The position numbers were made by a program, and so were the translations under genes. 64,000 nucleotides of DNA, taken from assembly GCA_016187565.1 (NCBI GenBank), contig JACPJR010000005.1, positions 1 through 64,000 on the forward strand. Reading direction: 5' to 3'. Shown in pieces: positions 58,863 through 64,000 of the stretch. Each line of letters starts with the position of its first letter. The stretch's first letter is position 1. The notes beneath the pieces were generated by a model, which saw nothing but the letters and a program-made list of their open reading frames with translations, had not been told where the DNA came from and ran no database searches. Origin of the DNA: Candidatus Woesearchaeota archaeon (lineage in GTDB: Archaea > Nanobdellota > Nanobdellia > Woesearchaeales > JACPJR01).

Positions 58863-59046
58863 CTGCCTTGCATCTTTCCAGCAAATGGCTCTTTGGTTAT
58901 AAAAGTTATTGTTTTGGTTTCTTTAGAGTAGTTACAAATGGAAAGATTTATAAATCAATTTGAAATCTTAAATAAAGCTCCCAACTGCTCCAAGGGGCAA
59001 GGGTAAAACTTAAGAAATTTAACTTAACCTACTTGGGAAATAAATA

Positions 59047-59820
59047 ATGTCAAATCAATATGCTGTGAGGTCACCAGAGTATTTGCAGAGATTTTCTACG
59101 TTTAGAGACGGAACATCATTAGAACATATTGCTATGTCGGTCGAGAGGTTACAAGAAAAGAGAAACCTACAAATAGCCGATATGATGTGTGGAGATGGAG
59201 CCATAGGGAAATTCTTAGTAAGATATTTTGGAGTAGAAGCTATTAAATTGCTTGTTTTTATTGATGGTAGCCAAAAAATGTTAGATGCATTGCCTCTGGA
59301 TGCACTACCTCTTGGTGCAAGTAAAGTTCTTGCAGATGTGCAAAAATTGGATTATCCTGCTAATCAATTTGATATAATGGTATGTAGATATGGATTAAAT
59401 AATTTGGAGATTCAACAATATTTACCTGTATTAAGGGGGTACCTAAGGACTTTAAGAGAATATGGAATATTGACTGTTCAAGATCACTTTCCAAAAAATG
59501 ATCCAGATGCAGAATTAATTAACACAATAGAAGGGTTAGTGGCTGTTCAAGATGGAAGAGATGATAAACCCTATATTCCTCCAATTAGCCAGTTTGAAGA
59601 ATGGGTTGCTTTATCAGGGGGCAGAGTAGTGGCAAGGACTGAGTTTACCTGTGTCTGGAGTCTGAGAGAAAGATTCGAATGTAAGGGTAGAACAAGTGAT
59701 GGAGTGACCGAGGAATTGAAGAGTCTGTCTGAACACAACAAGACTGGAATTGAAATTGCTTCAACACCTGATGATATTATGATCAGTTATCCTATTGCTA
59801 CTTTTACTATACAAAAATGA
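59047..59820 (+). CDS. Class I SAM-dependent methyltransferase
   Basis: 257 residues. IADMMCGDGAIGKFLVRYFG is motif I (D-x-x-x-G-x-G), LLVFIDGSQKMLDAL motif II, MVCRYGLNNLEIQQYLPVL the type 11 post-III region. Distant upstream TATA (58947-58955) implies a leader of some 70 nt. Substrate unknown; codon use looks more A/T-rich than Trm5. Confidence 0.82.
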   Translation: MSNQYAVRSPEYLQRFSTFRDGTSLEHIAMSVERLQEKRNLQIADMMCGDGAIGKFLVRYFGVEAIKLLVFIDGSQKMLDALPLDALPLGASKVLADVQKLDYPANQFDIMVCRYGLNNLEIQQYLPVLRGYLRTLREYGILTVQDHFPKNDPDAELINTIEGLVAVQDGRDDKPYIPPISQFEEWVALSGGRVVARTEFTCVWSLRERFECKGRTSDGVTEELKSLSEHNKTGIEIASTPDDIMISYPIATFTIQK

Positions 59821-59852
59821 GTGAGCTGGATTTCCTAGTGCGCCCTTAACAA

Positions 59853-60611
59853 CTAATTACCTTTTATCTTTTCACAGAATACCCTGTAGGTCTCGATATT
59901 AGGATTTGTCAGAGAAGGTATGCTCCACACCCTACCAAGCTCAACAAAAGACCGAAGATTTGCTACGGAAATTGACGAAGGGAGTGCTTGAAGATAGCCC
60001 CGACAACGTTCATCTAACCGCTCCTGAGTACTCAACTGTTCATCAACACCTGCTTTAAGTCGAGGAGCAGCATCATAGAACCCCGTAAGCCAGAAAAAAG
60101 CAGTCATGGTATGATCAAAGACAGCATTCTCAGGAAAGTTTGCATGATAGAGATTTCCTGCAAGACCATCCTGATACTTTGATAGTTGATTCCTGCCCTT
60201 CAAGAGTGCAACACTTCTAAATCCGTAAGCATGGCTTACAGAAAGTCCTAAGCCCTGCATAACCGTGATAACATCTGAGAACACCTCATAGACTAAAGGA
60301 ACTTTATCTCCGTCATCTCGCTGACGAGTTAAACGCTGCATTGGTAATACTATCGGAACGTAACCCTCATTAAACTCTGCAAGTCGTGCATCAAAATTTC
60401 CTTGGGACTCCTCTGGCAACATACTGAGCATAGCTTCAAGCTTACCTTGTTCGCTCAGCTCTCGAATCAATGCAGATCCTCCTTTGCCCTCAGCCTCATC
60501 AAAACGTATACTTTCTAAACTTGATAAATAGACACCACTCTCTTGCTTTGCTGCTCGTGCTTGATATGCTTGTACGTATTGCCCAAATTGGTCTAAGGTA
60601 GCTGTTTGCAT
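59853..60611 (-). CDS. Hypothetical protein
   Basis: About 252 residues from MQTATLDQF; upstream codons to 60731 are in the hairpin island and are not supported. Soluble, no known motif; YVPIVLPMQRLTRQRDDGD and SHAYGFRSVALLKGRNQLS are notable polar segments. No operon neighbour on this strand; faces the methyltransferase gene with 32 bases between. Confidence 0.6.
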   Translation of the reverse strand: MQTATLDQFGQYVQAYQARAAKQESGVYLSSLESIRFDEAEGKGGSALIRELSEQGKLEAMLSMLPEESQGNFDARLAEFNEGYVPIVLPMQRLTRQRDDGDKVPLVYEVFSDVITVMQGLGLSVSHAYGFRSVALLKGRNQLSKYQDGLAGNLYHANFPENAVFDHTMTAFFWLTGFYDAAPRLKAGVDEQLSTQERLDERCRGYLQALPSSISVANLRSFVELGRVWSIPSLTNPNIETYRVFCEKIKGN

Positions 60612-60688
60612 TTGCCTAGCGAATAGTTTGTTTATTATAAACGTTATCCTTTGTCGATGTAAGCGTTTAATTAAATTGGAGAAAACTA

Positions 60689-61030
60689 CGCACGCCACGC
60701 TAGTGGCGGCTGACGGATTGCTTGCGAGCAATCCTACGAAGCGTCCCCGGATGGGGCGTCCCCCGCTTCGTCAGCGCCCAACTGGTTACGCTCAGTTGAC
60801 ACGCATTTGATCAAACTTTGGTAAACACGCGAAAATGCCATGCATTTTCGGTGAACTGGGAAATTCTTTGAATTTCCGGTTTCCCGGAAACTTAGTTTCC
60901 GAGGATCCTGAAAATCCGTTGGATTTTCATGAGTTTGCGTGGCGTGCGACGAGCCGAGGCTCCTCCGGAGTGGCGAGTAGGGCAAAACCGAAGACATGAG
61001 GTTTTGACCGTCGCACCGCCATTAGTGGCG
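60689..61030. other. Hairpin-array island, about ten consecutive stem-loops
   Basis: In a 513-base gene-free gap. Stems include GGATTGCT-TGCG-AGCAATCC (60715-60734), ACGAAGCG..CGCTTCGT (60736-60771), CAACTG..CAGTTG (60779-60798), CGAAAATGC-CAT-GCATTTTCG (60830-60850), GGAAATTC-TTT-GAATTTCC (60859-60877), CGGAAAC-TTA-GTTTCCG (60885-60901), TGAAAATCC-GTT-GGATTTTCA (60909-60929), CAAAACC..GGTTTTG (60983-61006) and CGCCA-TTAG-TGGCG (61017-61030). CGCACGCCACGC (60689-60700) pairs with GCGTGGCGTGCG (60937-60948), closing eight hairpins. Higher G+C than its surroundings. I cannot name the element. Confidence 0.75.
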
Positions 61031-61107
61031 CTGGAAAATTGAATGTGGAAAGTTAAATGCTAGTTTATTTAATTGATTTATCTGCTCATTTATTTCTTGA
61101 GATACTT

Positions 61108-61115
61108 TTTTATAG
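61108..61115 (+). promoter_or_regulatory. TATA box for the P-type ATPase gene
   Basis: TTTTTATA, centred about 26 nt before the second ATG (61137), MNGYHD, and only about 13 nt before the first ATG (61125). The spacing favours the second ATG with a leaderless message. Confidence 0.45.
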
Positions 61116-61136
61116 TACCAGTTTATGGAAAGAGGT

Positions 61137-63806
61137 ATGAATGGGTATCATGACGCATCCATCGAGGAAGTCTGTACAGCGCTAAAGACGAGTCGTACAG
61201 GAATCGATGAAAAAGAGGCTCGATTCCGGCTTAAACGCTATGGGCTGAACAAACTCAAAGAGAAAAAGACCGTCAGCAAACTCAAAATCTTTCTCGAGCA
61301 GTTCAAAAATCCGGTTGTCTGGGTGCTTCTCGGTGCAACCCTTGTTTCACTTGCTTTTGGAGAAATACTCCAATCGACAGTTATTCTGATCATTGTACTT
61401 ATCAATGCCTTTCTTGGATTCTTGCAAGAATACAAAGCAGAACGTACAATCGTTGCCCTGCTTCGCCTCACCAAACTCCAGGCAACCATCATAAGGGAAG
61501 GAAAGAAACAAACGATTGATGCTCTTTTTCTTGTTCCAGGTGACATCATTGTCCTTGAAACAGGAGATAAAGTTCCTGCCGATGCTCGTTTAATTGAAGC
61601 AACAACCCTTCAGGCAAACGAGTCAAGTTTAACCGGAGAATCAGTAGCAGTACGAAAGACCATTGAAGCGCTTCCGAAAGAAACTTTACTTGCTGATAGA
61701 ACAAACATGGTGTATGCAGGAACAATAATAACCAGTGGCAGGGCTCTTGCGCTTGTTACGCATACAGGAACAAAAACAGAAATGGGAAAGATAGCCCATC
61801 TTTTGCAGGAAACAAGTACCCATGAAACACCACTCCAGCAGAGACTACGATTGCTGAGTAAACGGCTTGGATTTTATGTACTCTTGATCAGCGCAATTAT
61901 TTTTACCATAGGAGTGGTACGTGGAGAAACAGCCTTACCGGTCTTAATGATTGCCGTTGCGCTTGCAGTAGCTGCCATTCCTGAAGGGCTACCTATTGTG
62001 GTGACGATTTGTCTGGCATTAGGGGTTCAACGCATGGCAAAACAGAGCGTCCTTATCAGAAAGTTGCACGCTGCCGAAGCCCTTGGAAGTATCTCAGTCA
62101 TCTGTACTGATAAGACAGGAACGCTAACAAAGAATGAAATGACGGTAACAAAGGTCTATGCCAACCACGAGGAATATTTGGTGACGGGAAGCGGGTATGA
62201 GAGAAACGGTTCAGTAACAACCATCGAGGGAGTTTCTGTTGATACACGAGAGCTTGCCATGCTCTTTACCATCGGAGCAATGAACAATAATGCAGAGATT
62301 GAACGGGATGAAAACAATACTACAACCGAGGTTATCGGAGATCCTACTGAGGCCGCATTGCTCATTAGTGCAGGAAAAGCAGGTATTGACATCGTTGCGA
62401 CGAAAGTAAACCAACAACGTATCGGAGAAATTCCTTTTTCATCCGAACGTAAACGAATGACAACGATTCATAAAATAGGTACACGAAAATTTGCCTATAC
62501 CAAAGGAGCTCCTGAGCAAGTTCTCCGTATCTGTACGAGCATTAAAATCGGAAAGACCGTGAGAGAGCTAACCATTGATGATAACGTTAAGATTCTCAAA
62601 CAGAATGAAGCCTTTGGAAAACAAGCATTGAGAGTTCTTGCATTTGCCTATAGAGAATTACGGCCAGAATTAGAACATAAAACCAGTGGTCAGGTTGAAG
62701 GAAAAATGGTCTTTGTCGGATTACAAGCCATGATGGATCCTCCTCGGGAACGGGTAAGTGAAGCTGTTGCAACCTGTCACGAAGCAGGCATTAAAGTAGT
62801 AATGGTAACTGGTGATCATAAAGATACTGCCTTAGCTATTGCCCAACAGGTAGGTATCACGGGTAGCGTGATTACCGGAAAGGAAATTGATGAGCGTGAA
62901 GATTTAGCAAGCATTGTTGATGACGTTGGTGTGTACGCACGTGTTGATCCAAGTCATAAGATTAAAATCATTTCAGCCCTTCAAAGAAAAGGTTATCGCG
63001 TTGCTATGACTGGTGATGGGGTAAATGACGCGCCTGCACTGAAAAAAGCAGATATTGGCATTGCCATGGGAATGAGAGGTACAGACGTTGCCAAGGAAGC
63101 GAGTGATATTATTCTTATGGATGATAACTTTACGTCGATTGTTAATGGCATTGAAGAAGGAAGAGGTATCTTTGATAACATTAAGAAATTTGTGAATTAT
63201 CTGCTCTCGAGCAATTTAGCAGAAGTCCTTATTCTTGTCATAGCCATGTTCTTTATGTTTACTGATGGTCAGGGATGGGTAATCCTTCCTCTTGCGACCT
63301 TGCATCTTCTTTGGATCAATGTCATTACTGATGGACTTCCTGCATTAGCGCTAAGTGTAGATCCGAAGAGCTACGCATTAATGCAGCGACCACCACGAAA
63401 TGGAGAAGAGGGGATTATTACCAAGAACATGGCATTGAACATTATAACTGTGGGAATACTTGTTGCTTTCGTTGTGTTGGGACTTTTTGCCTATTATCTT
63501 CCTGACGCTGCAAAAGCCAGAACCATCGCCTTTACTGCCGTAATCGTTTTTGAGATGGTGAGAATCCAGATGATTCGATCGCACTATAAACTGGGTGTGT
63601 TCTCAAACAGATGGTTACTTGGAGCAATCTGCTCTTCTCTTGTCCTGCAATTACTCGTACTTTATACACCCCTCCAAACGATATTTAATGTTGTCCCTCT
63701 CGGATTGATTGATTGGGCAATAATCATCGGCGTAACTATTCCTTTATTCGCTGTAGCCATGCTTGCTTCTCTTGCCATTAAGAAAGTAACGAATCAACGA
63801 GATTAG
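61137..63806 (+). CDS. P2-type (Ca2+-like) cation-transporting ATPase
   Basis: About 889 residues, full length. N-terminal cation ATPase domain with TGESVAVRK, M4 PEGLPIVVTICLALGVQRMA, phosphorylation motif CTDKTGTLTKNEMTVTK (Asp near residue 325), nucleotide-binding KGAPEQVLRIC, hinge TGDGVNDAPALKKADIGIAMG, and M6 NVITDGLPALALSVDP, which matches the Ca2+ site of SERCA/PMR1-like pumps. C-terminal four helices. Likely exports Ca2+ or Mn2+. Start placed at the second ATG on promoter spacing; four residues shorter than the longest frame. Confidence 0.92.
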   Translation: MNGYHDASIEEVCTALKTSRTGIDEKEARFRLKRYGLNKLKEKKTVSKLKIFLEQFKNPVVWVLLGATLVSLAFGEILQSTVILIIVLINAFLGFLQEYKAERTIVALLRLTKLQATIIREGKKQTIDALFLVPGDIIVLETGDKVPADARLIEATTLQANESSLTGESVAVRKTIEALPKETLLADRTNMVYAGTIITSGRALALVTHTGTKTEMGKIAHLLQETSTHETPLQQRLRLLSKRLGFYVLLISAIIFTIGVVRGETALPVLMIAVALAVAAIPEGLPIVVTICLALGVQRMAKQSVLIRKLHAAEALGSISVICTDKTGTLTKNEMTVTKVYANHEEYLVTGSGYERNGSVTTIEGVSVDTRELAMLFTIGAMNNNAEIERDENNTTTEVIGDPTEAALLISAGKAGIDIVATKVNQQRIGEIPFSSERKRMTTIHKIGTRKFAYTKGAPEQVLRICTSIKIGKTVRELTIDDNVKILKQNEAFGKQALRVLAFAYRELRPELEHKTSGQVEGKMVFVGLQAMMDPPRERVSEAVATCHEAGIKVVMVTGDHKDTALAIAQQVGITGSVITGKEIDEREDLASIVDDVGVYARVDPSHKIKIISALQRKGYRVAMTGDGVNDAPALKKADIGIAMGMRGTDVAKEASDIILMDDNFTSIVNGIEEGRGIFDNIKKFVNYLLSSNLAEVLILVIAMFFMFTDGQGWVILPLATLHLLWINVITDGLPALALSVDPKSYALMQRPPRNGEEGIITKNMALNIITVGILVAFVVLGLFAYYLPDAAKARTIAFTAVIVFEMVRIQMIRSHYKLGVFSNRWLLGAICSSLVLQLLVLYTPLQTIFNVVPLGLIDWAIIIGVTIPLFAVAMLASLAIKKVTNQRD

Positions 63807-63842
63807 AGAAAATAGAATTCATTTCCATACTGAGCATCAAGT

Positions 63843-64000
63843 TTACCCAACAGTCTCGAACGGTCTCTCTCGTTTTTGCTTACGACGTTCTCTATCAATT
63901 CTCAAATTGGCTTCACCTTGATACAATCGGAGAAGTTCCTCTAAACGCTCACTTGGTAGTGCTATCATCCTGAGATTATCACCTTCATCAGATTCTGAAG
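63843..64000 (-). CDS. C-terminal end of a gene that enters from beyond the window
   Basis: The last 51 codons of a - strand frame end at TAA (63843-63845). The residues are mostly charged: LRMIALPSERLEELLRLYQ, then RIDRERRKQKRERPFETVG as a basic tail. A helical, Glu/Arg-rich end; family unknown. It faces the P-type ATPase gene with 36 bases between. Confidence 0.55.
   Translation of the reverse strand, partial: SESDEGDNLRMIALPSERLEELLRLYQGEANLRIDRERRKQKRERPFETVG

Noticed and set aside
59047-59820. Methyltransferase considered as a second DGR target or recent transfer
   Set aside because: No copy of the TR sequence is present at its end or elsewhere in the window beyond the single VR.
60612-60731. 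Upstream extension of the hypothetical gene at 59853-60611
   Set aside because: The extra 40 residues run into the structured island and read as low-quality sequence; the internal ATG at 60611 is a better start.
60734-60997. An 87-residue - strand frame in the hairpin island, and a 60-residue + strand frame beside it
   Set aside because: Both consist of hairpin arms translated by chance, with no ribosome site and no plausible protein composition.

Overview
The window reads as archaeal chromosome. The main evidence is an AglB/STT3 oligosaccharyltransferase, the RNA polymerase subunit N zinc ribbon, a Trm5-type tRNA methyltransferase, TrmB and tandem Lrp regulators, a methanogen-type SerRS-like core, and A/T-rich TATA boxes about 25-30 nt before many start codons, which suggests leaderless transcripts. 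Gene content and the small EF-hand-like protein recall DPANN archaea such as Woesearchaeota. That assignment is inference from memory, not a search result.

The first 34 kb is a large surface-glycan and N-glycosylation locus. A + strand operon (246-9045) holds a SpsF-like nucleotidyltransferase, a glycosyltransferase-NeuA fusion, NeuB, another glycosyltransferase, a methyltransferase, an asparagine synthetase-like amidotransferase and a flippase. A facing - strand series (33982 down to 9125) holds RpoN, AglB, a GT-C-like membrane protein, polyprenyl-phosphate GT2 enzymes, a GDP-manno-heptose pathway (GmhA, HddA and an HddC-GmhB-kinase-like fusion), an epimerase, DUF2304, a second AsnB, Gmd with a perosamine-synthase-like aminotransferase, glycosyltransferases and methyltransferases. 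Together they could make nonulosonate, heptose and perosamine nucleotide sugars, assemble and flip a lipid-linked glycan, and transfer it to protein.

From 34 to 48.5 kb are a two-gene unit with an antitoxin-like N-terminus, a PfkB kinase, a PrcB-type lipoprotein, the UDP-GlcNAc genes (GlmU-like, GlmS, GlmM), regulators, a stand-alone class II aaRS-like protein, a HAD protein, a CDF transporter and small membrane proteins.

The centrepiece is 48.5-51.4 kb: an IS200/IS605 TnpA gene followed by a diversity-generating retroelement (DGR). It has a target gene whose 3' end is a variable repeat (VR), a non-coding template repeat (TR) rich in AAC/AAT codons, and a YVDD reverse transcriptase. By hand alignment 18 of 25 TR adenines differ in VR, against 1 of 61 other bases plus one 3-nt indel. 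GC-rich hairpins follow VR but not TR. The reverse transcriptase is split by a 27-G tract that sits where a conserved motif belongs, so it may be a sequence artefact.

The last part (51.5-64 kb) has PdxS/PdxT, a DUF4143 ATPase with dyads around its TATA box, three paralogous secreted/lipoprotein-like genes (one interrupted by an in-frame TAG), DUF2238, Trm5, a methyltransferase, a P2-type cation ATPase, and a 340-bp intergenic island made of about ten consecutive short hairpins, which I cannot assign to a known element.
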